From: Alectoria sarmentosa
Lineage: Eukaryota > Ascomycota > Lecanoromycetes > Lecanorales > Parmeliaceae
NCBI GenBank assembly: GCA_009733775.1
Contig: WOGZ01000118.1
Span: 29,293 to 93,292, forward strand
Length of the DNA stretch: 64,000 nucleotides
Direction of reading: 5' to 3'
The translations under genes were made by a program, and so were the position numbers. Position 1 is the stretch's first letter. Each line of letters starts with the position of its first letter. Positions 40,109-49,557 of the stretch are shown here, one piece after another. The notes under the pieces were generated by a model. That model did not search any database, was not told the DNA's origin, and saw nothing but the letters and a program-made list of their open reading frames with translations.

Positions 40109-40754
40109 ATGGCCAATCCAATCTCCGCCATCCTCGTCGTTATCGTCACCATTTTCAGTAAGCGCTCCACCTCTCCTCACCTTCTCTGCCCCTGCAAGTC
40201 CGAGTCTGATTGCACTCAACGCTGACTCTACCTCCACTATAGTCCCGCCTATCGGTGTTTTCCTCGTACGTACATGTCGGAGAAAGTCCTTCATTGCCTT
40301 CTTTCGGGAGCAGAGAGCTCCCTTTCTCTCCCGAGTTGTCTCCTTTCCGAGGTCAAACGCCGTGTTCTGGCAGCAAAAGGATCTTTCTGCTCTCCAAACT
40401 TGTCTCGTTTCTCGGTTTCAACCCAAAAAGGAGAGACGCTGACACCGAAATCTGCGTAGATCGCCGGATGCGGTGCAGACCTTCTCATCAACATCTGCCT
40501 CACCTGTCTCGGGTCAGCTTCCCCCCCACCCCACCGCATTGAAAAGCCCTTTTTAAGACTGTTCTCTGCCTAACAAGTATGAACAATACAGCTATTTCCC
40601 AGGCCATATTCACGCCTTCTACCTGGAGTACCAGTACTTTCATCGCCGCGATCAGGCGCGTCTCGGCACCACTGTTCAGAAGCGTGCACCGGGCGTCTAC
40701 TCGGAGAATATCCAGAGCGGGGGACAACCTTCTTATGGGACTGTGCAAGCTTAG
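40109..40754 (+). CDS. PMP3: Plasma membrane proteolipid 3 (PMP3/RCI2, UPF0057)
   Basis: Four exons (40109-40157, 40243-40265, 40460-40512, 40592-40754) give 95 residues. MANPISAILVVIVTIFIPPI is the first membrane helix, GVFLIAGCGADLLINICLT the conserved loop and start of the second, and CLGYFPGHIHAFYLEYQYFH the second helix end. The tail HRRDQARLGTTVQKRAPGVY SENIQSGG is typical of filamentous fungi and longer than in yeast (55 residues). It is a very hydrophobic stress-induced peptide of the plasma membrane affecting membrane potential and cation tolerance. Exon 2 is only 23 nt; all junctions use GT-AG and are forced by the conserved protein. Strong conservation makes the call safe. Confidence 0.93.
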
Positions 40755-41503
40755 GCGCCTTTGGCCGAGGGCAGGGGGAACAGGGGAAGGGTGATGACAG
40801 GGCAAGGTGAGAAGAGGAGAGATTAAGATACCAGTCTTTGAGGTGCATACTGCTTGCCAGAAGCCAAGCGATGATACCTTTTCTCATTCTTCTCGATGCT
40901 TTTAGACATATTTTTAATGATTGTAAATGAAGCAACATTTTCCATAGCGCTCTGATCTTGTGCCGCTCACTCAGCGAGACGGGGTCGCACGTGTCATGGT
41001 GAGTTGACGGCAAAAAAAGAAGAGTTCCTTGCCCTGGCAGCCTAGAAGCACGGACAGATGTCGAATCATTGCAGCTTCCACGTGGCAGTTCTGGGTTCGC
41101 ATTGCCAGCTTGGCCCCAAGATACACCAAGCTGTTTTGAACCCCAACTTGGTCTCAACGATTGCAGACCCAAGTTACGCCTAGGTACCCTGTCTTCTCCA
41201 TCCACAAGGAAGATTCCTTGGAACCAAATCAACTTGAAAGAAGCCCTTCTCAGACTTCAACGTCTCTGAAGAACCAAATGACGACGATGGTAAATTTTTG
41301 AATGACTTTATCGAGGAGTCATATACCACATTATGATATCACATCATGGCAAGTGGGCAAAGCCATGACAAGTTGGCCAAGTCGACTTACAGTTGGCCAG
41401 CTTGATCCAAATGGCTAGCAAAGTGGCCAATAATACATTGATGCACCATGTTGCTCGAGGACAAGATTGTCCTTCAGACGGAGACAATCTTCAGGCCTAG
41501 CTA
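40755..41503. other. Convergent intergenic region
   Basis: About 750 bp between two convergent genes (PMP3 and the F-box-like gene). It includes a run of GTTGGCCA/AGTGGCCA-like words near 41345-41430 (for example aagtgggcaaagcc, agttggccaag, agttggccag, aagtggccaa) that may be a decayed repeat. The frame 40570-41232 (minus) is an antisense shadow of PMP3. Confidence 0.4.
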
Positions 41504-43018
41504 TCACTCTGTGCGCCCATCGCCAGTGAACAGTCCTCCTCCACCTGTCCTAGGCATACTGTAGCCATCACAGTCCATTTCAACATCCTCGCCATTCTCA
41601 GCTGCACCTCCTTGCTCCTCTCCCTCCGTGTCGGGCCCGAAGCCGCTCTGATTTGCCTCCTCATTCTCACTACTTTTGTCATCCCCGCTATCTTCTTCAA
41701 TTTCGTCCTCCTGCTTCGGCATGGGCGTCCTGATATCCTGAAAGGTCTTCTTGTTGATGTACCCATAGATCATCATATCAACGTAGTGATCCTGCAGATT
41801 GAGCCTTCTTTTCACAGCCTCCCTCATGACCAGCTCATCAATCTGTATGAATTTCGTACTTTTGGCTCCCCACCCTTCATACTGCAGCCTCCCGATCTCA
41901 TGACTTGGCACTCCCATGATATCCATCTGCCGATGTCTGGGAGGTTCATAGTTAAATCTGACGATCATTCGGAGCATATCCACCTGCGTCCTCATTTCTT
42001 CCCGCTTCAACACCTTTGCTAACATCGATAAGCTTCTCTGACCGAGCAGCATTTTGCGCAAGCCGATCTCACCGTTACCAGCGGTTGGATGTGTGAGGCG
42101 CATATCGAGCTTGAGAAAGAACATGGTGGCGAGAAATAAATCCTTGTTGGACCAGAAAGTGGTGTTGTGCATGAGACCAATACGGCGTGCGTTGTCACTA
42201 ACATCGATGGTGAACCAGATCTTCTTAATCGTCAACCTTGTTTGCTTAGGCACACGATGCCCATCTGCTGCCAAGGAACGAAGGATGTCGTCCACGACAG
42301 CCTCGCGGAAGAGGATCATACGAAGCCAGCGGAAGCTTGGAATGAAGCGCAGCTCGTCTGGTTTGGTCTCATTGAGACGGCGGGCGGGGTCACGCATGCA
42401 GAGGCTCTTGTAACAACGGAAGATGAAAGTCTTGGAGGATTCTGATGCTTTGCCTTTGGACTGGCCAAGAATCATGGCAGTGAACCGGCCATTGACGAGA
42501 AAATGGAACTCTTTGGAAATAGCGTAGAGAGAAATCAGGTCCTCGATTTCGAGCTGCTTGGAGAATTCGAGGGTGAGCTCTGGGTAGTTGAGAAGAGCGT
42601 TGAAGATGCTGAATCTTCTTCTCGAGTTGATCTCATGTGATGGTGATGGCGGATCATCGGCGAGATTATGCAACGGATTCCTTGGTGGCGGTATTGGAAG
42701 TACAGGCACTAAAGTGGGAGCTGTGCTTAGTCGACGGTCATACAGGGAACCTTGAATGGGTGAGAGGATGACAGGGGGTATGATGCCTCGCTTTGCGGAT
42801 TTTTCAGTCCCTGGGGCGGTGTCTGGTGGACTCGGTCGATGCTTGGTCGGGGTGTTGAACCCTAGCACTTCCTCATCTGGCATTCTTTCATAGTCGATTT
42901 CAGTCGATGCCTCAGAAATGGTAGCATCAACCTCGTCATCATCACTAGTGGCAGGCAACGGGTTCGTTTGAGCAGAGCCATCGACAGGATTGAGAATGGC
43001 ACTCAAAGGGCACGCCAT
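41504..43018 (-). CDS. F-box-like domain protein, conserved fungal hypothetical
   Basis: Intronless frame of 504 residues starting MACPLSAILNPVDGSAQTNP. The N-terminal 130 residues are Ser/Thr/Pro/Asp-rich and probably disordered. Residues about 135-180 (FSIFNALLNYPELTLEFSKQ, then LEIEDLISLYAISKEFHFLV) have the helical pattern of an F-box. A long conserved-looking globular part follows (FIPSFRWLRMILFREAVVDD, KKIWFTIDVSDNARRIGLMH, FLATMFFLKLDMRLTHPTAG). The last 90 residues are acidic (EDEIEEDSGDDKSSENEEAN). F-box proteins bring substrates to SCF ubiquitin ligases; no substrate-binding repeat such as LRR or WD40 is visible, so the target is unknown. Confidence 0.8.
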   Translation of the reverse strand: MACPLSAILNPVDGSAQTNPLPATSDDDEVDATISEASTEIDYERMPDEEVLGFNTPTKHRPSPPDTAPGTEKSAKRGIIPPVILSPIQGSLYDRRLSTAPTLVPVLPIPPPRNPLHNLADDPPSPSHEINSRRRFSIFNALLNYPELTLEFSKQLEIEDLISLYAISKEFHFLVNGRFTAMILGQSKGKASESSKTFIFRCYKSLCMRDPARRLNETKPDELRFIPSFRWLRMILFREAVVDDILRSLAADGHRVPKQTRLTIKKIWFTIDVSDNARRIGLMHNTTFWSNKDLFLATMFFLKLDMRLTHPTAGNGEIGLRKMLLGQRSLSMLAKVLKREEMRTQVDMLRMIVRFNYEPPRHRQMDIMGVPSHEIGRLQYEGWGAKSTKFIQIDELVMREAVKRRLNLQDHYVDMMIYGYINKKTFQDIRTPMPKQEDEIEEDSGDDKSSENEEANQSGFGPDTEGEEQGGAAENGEDVEMDCDGYSMPRTGGGGLFTGDGRTE

Positions 43019-43677
43019 GACCGCTCAGATGTCTATCGAAGGAGAGGCGTGTTCACGGCCAATACCAGGCAGCTTGGGGTTGAGAATCAATCAGAATCTG
43101 GGTAAAGCAATTTAAACGTGGTTGAAAAACAGTGTGGGTATACAACGAGGAAAGAGATGCAAGTGCAGAGGCGTGATGATTTTACTGGACGATTAGATTC
43201 ATGGAAAATGCTTTCCTTCACTTCAGAACGATGGGAATCTTCTTCGTTGCCTAGTCATCTTGTCAACACATGGGATTTGTGGGGTATGGAAGATGCTCAT
43301 CATTGCAAGCTGTATTACTTCTTCCATGGTGGTTGACTTGAACAAAGACAGTAAGCTGAGTTCAGAGGTGGAAAAGACCACTCCATGAATCTCTCTATCT
43401 AGTATTCGCACAAAGCCAAGGCCGCCCAGCCACGGCTTCTTTTCCAACCTTTGCACCCCTTGTCGCCTGTTGAAGGGCAGATCTTGTATCGGTGCAGTGC
43501 AAATACCCATTCATGCATTGAAACTGTCAAGCCAGCACTTGGTTTTGACATAGTGGATGAGCACCATCAATACCGCCAAATGCTTCCCCAAAACTCCAAA
43601 AAGAAACCACATGTTCCGAAGCAGCTTCATGCAGTCCTAGATCATGGGCTATCTCACCTGCCTTGGCTGTTTGGCTA
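43019..43677. other. Intergenic region, no gene recognised
   Basis: About 660 bp holding the F-box gene's upstream region and the 3' UTR of GTP cyclohydrolase. Frames such as 43118-43336 and 43451-43807 have no motif. Confidence 0.35.
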
Positions 43678-44856
43678 TTATCTCTTGTTCACGAGATTTA
43701 AGAATTCGTCCCTTGTTTTCGCGCTGGATCGCATGCAGCCTAACATGCAGCTCGTGATGGTCGACGCTGAAGTCTTTTCTACACCTCTCATAACCATACA
43801 CAGATGACTCGACTCCATGACCACGGCTACACCTTGAGGCTTCAAGACTTCGGTGATCGCAAGTGCCACTTGCTTCGTCAATCTCTCTTGAATCTGAAGT
43901 CGACGGGAGAACATCTCTGCGAGACGGGCTAGCTTGGAGAGACCCAGTACTCGTCCTATATCCAATCAGCATCCCAAAGATTATGTATGAGCTTCTTACA
44001 ACGTACGGTTTGGAATGTAGCCTATGTGCATCTATATAAAGTCAACATCAAAGCTTCCAAGCACATAAGAAGTCTTGAGAGAAGACTCAGCAACCCTACC
44101 TTTCCAGTGAAAGGCACCATATGATGCTCGCACAGCGAGAAAACCTCAATATCTTTAACAATGACGAGCTCATCATGATCTTCGTGGAACACAGCTCCGT
44201 TAACCAGATCACGGACGTTTTCCTCATAGCCTTTAGTAAAGTAAAGCATAGCTTTGGCATAGCGTTCCGGGGTCCCTCGCAGACCCTCCCGGTCGGCATC
44301 TTCTCCTATACATTCCAAAATGGTCGTTATAGCTCCCTTCAATCTCTGTAACCGCTCTTGAGCCTGCTTCGGTGTAGCTTCCCGACGCTCTCTCGTCCCA
44401 AGACCTAAGAAATTCCTTCAGCATCATCTTGCAACCTCGTCGAAGCCATCACTCACTTGGCCAGCTCAACCCATCGAAGTCTATTGGAGGGTTTTGCGTG
44501 TACGGGCTGGCAGGCCGGCTTATAGTGGGAGTCTTTAGAGAAGGTGCTTCGTCTCTAGGATCCCTAGCGGAGACGTCGATATCGGTTGGAGTTGCCGAGG
44601 TTTGGTCTGGGACCTCGGGAACATGTTTGACATGGCCATTGACCTTTGACGGCCTTAATGGATCCAGATCTATAGGTTGACGTCGGGCATTTGAGGATAT
44701 AATAGAAGCTGTGAGTCTCTCTCGCTCTTCGGCGTTGACAGTGGTTCGCGAGGAAGGACGCAGGGGAGAGCTACTGTGAGCTGTATGTGTTCTTCCGTTG
44801 ATTAAATGAGAAGGTTTTGTAGCTGTAGGTCTTGGAGAAGACCGTGGGGAATCCAT
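43678..44856 (-). CDS. FOL2: GTP cyclohydrolase I
   Basis: Four exons on the minus strand (44457-44856, 44100-44404, 44007-44031, 43678-43955) give 335 residues. The first 130 residues are a Ser/Thr/Pro-rich extension found in fungal enzymes. The core reads [35 protein letters not shown], and [17 protein letters not shown] with zinc ligands C225 and H228. [20 protein letters not shown] follows, then [14 protein letters not shown] with the third ligand C296, and SCMLGCM near the end. It makes dihydroneopterin triphosphate from GTP, the first step of folate (and pterin) synthesis. Exon 3 is only 25 nt and encodes MHIGYIPN plus one base. The ATG at 44856 is chosen because upstream in-frame codons contain no ATG. 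Confidence 0.94.
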
Positions 44857-45301
44857 AAGAGTATCAAGTGGACCGTGACCGAAGATGTGTTTCTCATACA
44901 GCACTCGTAGCCGGGGATGGCTTTCGGAAAGAAAATCGCCGAATCATTAGCGCAGTCAGTCCGAAGCCTGAGTGGCCCCGAGCCGGATTGTTAGGTACAG
45001 GTACAGGTACGGAGTAAGGTGGTAACTGGTAAGGCCTTTTTCTCATCCCTAGTGAAAGAAACGTAAGCTGCCTCAAGGCTACGAGTACATCGAGGAGAAT
45101 TTTTGTATTCTACGGTAGGCAGGTATCAACCTACCAAGAGGATTTCGACCTACGGAAAAGGAAAAGGAAAAGGAAAAGGAAAAGAGGATGTGCAGGCTCG
45201 TGGAGGATATCTCTGTACAACACGTGGTGGAAAAGCGATCTATGCTCTCTAATCGAACAACGAACGACCACTCACAGCACGTGGAATGACTTCCTTTCTC
45301 T
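44857..45301. other. Spacer between GTP cyclohydrolase and NADH pyrophosphatase genes
   Basis: Both genes run leftward, so this holds the promoter of the former and the 3' end of the latter. It contains a small ggtaca triplication near 44993-45010 and the GGAAAA tract below. Confidence 0.4.
45154..45185. repeat. (GGAAAA)n hexanucleotide tract
   Basis: Five copies of ggaaaa in a row within the spacer upstream of GTP cyclohydrolase I. Purine-rich microsatellite. Confidence 0.9.
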
Positions 45302-46884
45302 CTATATCTTTGATCCTCCGTTTCCTCCCTCCAGAAATCCACTCGTGACAGCGCTGAGCAGCTGATTCGCAATCGCCGTCCTCGGTGGTAATCTGAGACC
45401 GCCTTCTTTATACCCTTCTCCAGCTTCCTCTCCCAATCCACTAGTTCCCACCCGCAGTGCTTCTTTCACCTCTGCTAAAGTCACCCATTTCGCATCTTCC
45501 AGCTCCGGATCATGCTTCAACAAGATTTCCTCTCCTCCCGGTGTACATTGCCCTATTGCTCCTATCATAAGATTCGCAGGATAAGGCCATGGCTGCGTTG
45601 AATGAATCACTACACGCCCAAGGGTTACCCCACTTTCTTCCCAGACTTCACGGCGGACCGCTTCTTCTACAGATTCTGCGGGCTCGACGAAGCCCGCTAA
45701 TGTGCTATACCAATATTTTGGCCAGCGTTTCTGCCGGCCGAGGAGAATGCGCTCAGAATCAGCGGATAGTACCGCCTTAATGATTTCGGAGTCAGCATGT
45801 CTCTGTTGAAATCGGAAATGAGTCCTGAGACAAGTTCGCGGAGCGTTTCACTCTTGCGACAGGTCTTGCGGCTCAAAATGCTGCGGGAATTGAGGCAGGA
45901 ATAGCTCGAAAAAGATAACTGACCATTATGACTGTCTGTGGAGAGTTCAGAGTCAGCATTCCTTCTTCAGGGCAAAAATCCAAGTACGTATCTTGCAGCT
46001 CGAGATGTGGTACGAGACAGAAAGAATTGATCAGAGATGTACATACTGGATCGGTTCTAGGGAAGCACAAGTTCGATACTCCCTTTCTCGTCGCGCAGTC
46101 TGGGCGGTCTGCGGTGGGCGTGGTAGCAGTCGTTGATCCAATGGAGGTGGTGTTGATCAGAGAGGCCAAGTCTTTCGGTGGACAAGTTCGCTTTGTGCCA
46201 GCATTGATGGACAAGGTAGGCTGACCGCATTGAGCGCAAAAGGGATTGCGTGCGTTCCAATCGAGGAGAGCTCGTGCTTGCGCATATATAGCTGCCTGTG
46301 CGGAGGGAAGGGACATGTGCATACGGCCCTCGACGAACTGCAGACCGCGAGACTTTATAGACTCGATCAATTTCTCAGCCGCGGAACTTATGGTACCCTT
46401 TGGAGTGACGTCGAGAGCGAAGTATGGGGAGCCACGGTAGATTGTCCATTCAAATCCGGACTTTTCACGTTCGTCAAGGCCGAGAAACAGAAGTTGAGGG
46501 ACTGTGACGGATGAATTGTACTCTGATACCATCTGCTCCTCGTTCTTGGAGTAGGGATCGTCTCCGAGCAGTGGTTGAACGTCTTTGAATGAGGCATACT
46601 CGAGCTTGGTAGGATCCTTTGCTAACGGTGACAGACTATTGAAGAGTAGGAATGAGGTCGAAGGATGCCTCAATGCGGCAGAGAGAAAGGCATGATCGGT
46701 ACGCAAGAAAGAGACTCTGTTCAATGGAGATCCTAGAAATATGAGCTCCCGGATTCAGACGCCAAAGCATAAGGCAGAGAGAGAGCGAACCGGAGAAATA
46801 ATTCGCAATCTCTTTTCCAAATTTGCGGGACAGCATGGAGTCGACTTGGGCATGTGCAGGCTCCGGTAGTTCCGGTTGCGGCAT
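45302..46884 (-). CDS. NPY1: Nudix NADH pyrophosphatase with zinc ribbon
   Basis: Four exons on the minus strand (46791-46884, 46047-46732, 45924-45935, 45302-45775) give 421 residues. The N-terminal domain (NYFSGSPLNRVSFLRTDHAF) is followed by a zinc ribbon (NPFCAQCGQPTL, TKRTCPPK, NLCFPRTDP), then the Nudix fold with the box GFVEPAESVEEAVRREVWEE SG matching GX5EX7REUXEEXGU. The SQPWP-type array is present as HSTQPWPYPANLMIGAIG. The enzyme splits NADH/NAD and deaminated or capped relatives to nucleoside monophosphates, often in peroxisomes; the C-terminus GGSKI is not a clear PTS1. Exon 3 is a 12-nt microexon (TVIM) flanked by a 111-nt and a 148-nt intron, needed to rebuild RTDP-TVIM-AVLSADS. 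The 111-nt intron has no stop and is a multiple of three. Confidence 0.92.
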
Positions 46885-47302
46885 TGTAAGAACCACGGTC
46901 TTAAAAGAACTGAATGTGAATGTGAATGTGAATATAAATGTAAATGTAAATAATATTGCTTGCTGTGCTGTTATCCGTAGCATATATGAGAATCATGCAT
47001 ACTGAAGTTCAACATAATTCACCAGGTACCTACCGGGGAGTAATTACTAAGAATCCGTCGGACAGAATGCGTGAAATGTGAAATGATATCATGGCCGAGG
47101 CTACTTCGTTAGAAAGGTGATCCTCATCCTTTCATCTCTATTATCTCTATTATATAAAAGAATAGTGTAAGGCTGAGCTAAAATACCTTAAATTTGTATG
47201 TGCAGCCAATCATAAATTCTATCTGATTCCGCCTTTTGGAATAGCGTCAGAATAGCGTCTTTAGGCCTCCCGAGCGCCCTCATCAAAAATTTGTATGTAG
47301 AA
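46885..47302. other. Promoter region and transition into AT-rich DNA
   Basis: Upstream region of the NADH pyrophosphatase gene. Beyond about 47,100 the sequence becomes AT-dominated, with the boundary marked by repeated ctattat units at 47,136-47,155. No gene was seen. Confidence 0.45.
46911..46954. repeat. TGAATG/TAAATG hexanucleotide tract
   Basis: Imperfect tgaatg units grading into taaatg, in the 5' leader region of the NADH pyrophosphatase gene just upstream of its ATG. The open frame across it (poly-TF on the minus strand) is an artefact. Confidence 0.85.
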
Positions 47303-47670
47303 ATCTTACATCTTTTGCCCCCTACCCTCTTAAGGATAAAATTTCTTCATAATTTTATAAATTATACAACTCCATATGCGCTTTTCAATGATGCAAAAAT
47401 TATAAAATTCGGATGTATATATATCGATATATATTTAATTCAAATAAATCATTATTCGGAGCGGCAGAGCGGCTTCCAAAAAACCTCTGCGCTCATTCTT
47501 ACATCTTTTGCCTCATACTTTCTTAAAGATATAATTTCTTCATAATTTCGCACATTATAAAGCTTGCTTTAAGCTTTCCAATGATATAAAAATCATGAAA
47601 TTTGAATGTATATATATTGATATATATTTAATTCAAATATGTCATTATTCGGAACGGCAGAGCGGCTTGC
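47303..47670. repeat. Two diverged copies of a ~170-bp repeat in direct orientation
   Basis: Copy 1 is at about 47303-47470, copy 2 at about 47498-47670. Both begin tcttacatcttttgcc and contain ttcttcataattt and atatatttaattcaaat; both end with attcgga(g/a)cggcagagcggctt followed by or preceding gcgctcattc. Differences are mainly transitions. The GC-rich end motif stands out in AT-rich DNA. Nature unknown; it lies outside the nested LTR elements and may belong to another repeat family. Confidence 0.75.
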
Positions 47671-47848
47671 GCTCATTCAACGAATTATTTTCTTTTTTAA
47701 ATAATATCATAATTCTTTATCATATTTATGAGATTATCATATCGTTGAAATCGCATAAGTTTACTCTATAATAATGATTATATAGATATATAATATAAAT
47801 CTTCAGAAATTGCGAGAAATCGATCATAACTGTTAGGGACTGCACATT

Positions 47849-47999
47849 TGTCACGGTACGCCAAGGCTCCCATCATTAGCCGGCCTTAACCGCCGCTAAC
47901 CAACTTGACATCGCACATATTTGCGGAGTAAACACATAAATTCTTCATATATCTTACACACACATCATAAATATATGATTTAAATCTTATTTTTTGATA
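47849..47999 (+). repeat. Left (5') LTR of element A
   Basis: 151 bp; less RIP-mutated than its partner, keeping GC-rich words such as agccggccttaaccgccgct. Ends near ttttttgata. Confidence 0.8.
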
Positions 48000-48459
48000 A
48001 TTGATAGCAACATTTAACTTAAATACCTTTTCGAATCGTTTATATCGTCGTTTAATTCGTGATTATTATATATTAACAATTAACTTCTTCGCGCTTTCGC
48101 TACGCATCAAACACTATTGTTAATTCTTTCAATAAATTATTTGACACTTATACATCATAATTTTATTAATTAATTAAAAGTTTTATAATAAAATTTCAAC
48201 AAATCGTCAAAATATAGTCGAATTAAAAGAAAAAAATAATAATAAAGAAAATAACGGAGAGCTAATTAATATTACTATTAATTAATAATTTAAAACACCA
48301 TTACTACTTTTAATTTTTTTAGAGTTTTCAGAGTAACAAATACATAATATAATGAATTTATTTCAAAATATGCTATATACGACGTTATAATAATTTCTTT
48401 CTTTATAAACAATCTCAGCAACTTCGCTTTTTATTATCGAAGAATCAAATATCTCTCTT

Positions 48460-49060
48460 TTGAAAGACTCATTTTCATATACAATTTCACGTTTATTACG
48501 AACTAAAAAAGTGAGATACTTTAATTCAAAATATCAATCAAAACAGAAAATTGAAATTTCAATAAATGATTTAATTGTTAATGTTGATAAATACGTTTAT
48601 TATTATAACGTTTATATCTTTATCGATAAACTTAAAAATCTAATCACTCAATACAACGTTAAATATATAATTTTTGCATATTTTCGTGATTTCGCATTAA
48701 TATAATATTTAATAAAATTAATCGAATTGAAACGAGATCTTTTACGAGATACGAATTTAAATCGATAATATATTACATTAATTAATCGATTTAAAACGAA
48801 AACATTAATAACTTTATCGTAATTAATAAAGTAAACGTACTCATTAACCGATATAAAGTTTATTTTTTCTCGAGCATTCATTCAATAAATGCTTCACTTA
48901 ATCAAATTAATCGAATTTCATTTCATATACAATTAATTAACATTATTTTAAAATCAATTCGCCGTTAATTTACGTCGCGATATATCGAAACCACATTTTA
49001 TTATTACGTTACGTTAATTTCTCGAACAGATAAACAATAAAACACTCATTTGAATAAAGC
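48460..49060 (+). pseudogene. Gag remnant of element A
   Basis: Plus-strand translation starts MKDSFSYTISRLLRTKKVRY and continues VDKYVYYYNVYIFIDKLKNL, then YIIFAYFRDFALI before the first stop at 48703. Reading on through stops gives L(I/T)ELKRDLLRDTNLNR, INRFKTKTLITL and FHFIYNQLTLFWNQ-like pieces. This order matches gag proteins of fungal gypsy elements as I know them. Many stops; not functional. Confidence 0.55.
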
Positions 49061-49409
49061 TAACTCAAAAACAATCGCAATAACGCTCATAATAAAATAA
49101 ATTTACTCTTTATAATTTTATATTTATTCATTATATAAATGAATAAAGAAACGCTCCTCCGCAGTAGCAATCGTATAAAAAAAACAATCATCGTTTTTCA
49201 TTAAAAATATCGATAAATGATAACAAAAATCACGCATATTTAACTAACGTCACTTTAAACGATTATGATTTATACGAGAAAGATGAAAATGCAAATTAAG
49301 AGTCTTATGATCATCGAAATAAAGAATTTTGATTAATTAATATTAATTATAAGAATATAGCATTTTTTCGTTTTTTGTAAACATATTATCACGATACGTT
49401 AAAGCTTTT

Positions 49410-49557
49410 TAATATGAGATTAACGATCAATAAATCTTTATTAAAATACTTATCTCGTCAAGCTTATAACTTGATAAGTTTATATAAATAACTATTTTCG
49501 TTAAAAAGAATTAATCAATCTTTCACTTATTAGATTTCAGAACGTATTTTTATATTA
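49410..49557 (+). repeat. Left (5') LTR of element B
   Basis: 148 bp, starting taatatgagattaacgatca and ending tatatta. Same length as the right copy. Confidence 0.85.

Noticed and set aside
40570..41232. 220-codon minus-strand ORF
   Set aside because: Overlaps PMP3 exon 4 antisense; the plus-strand protein is highly conserved, this one is not.
41612..42022. 136-codon plus-strand ORF
   Set aside because: Shadow of the F-box-like gene on the other strand.
46636..46983. N-terminal extension MLRITAQQAILFTFTF before the NADH pyrophosphatase ATG
   Set aside because: It is translated hexanucleotide repeat; the ATG at 46884 starts the conserved protein.
48008..48025. acatttaacttaaata after the left LTR of A, resembling the start of the LTR of C
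   Set aside because: It lies inside element A and does not continue as the C LTR; the ACATT duplication at 57008 fits the empty site far better, so this match is treated as chance.
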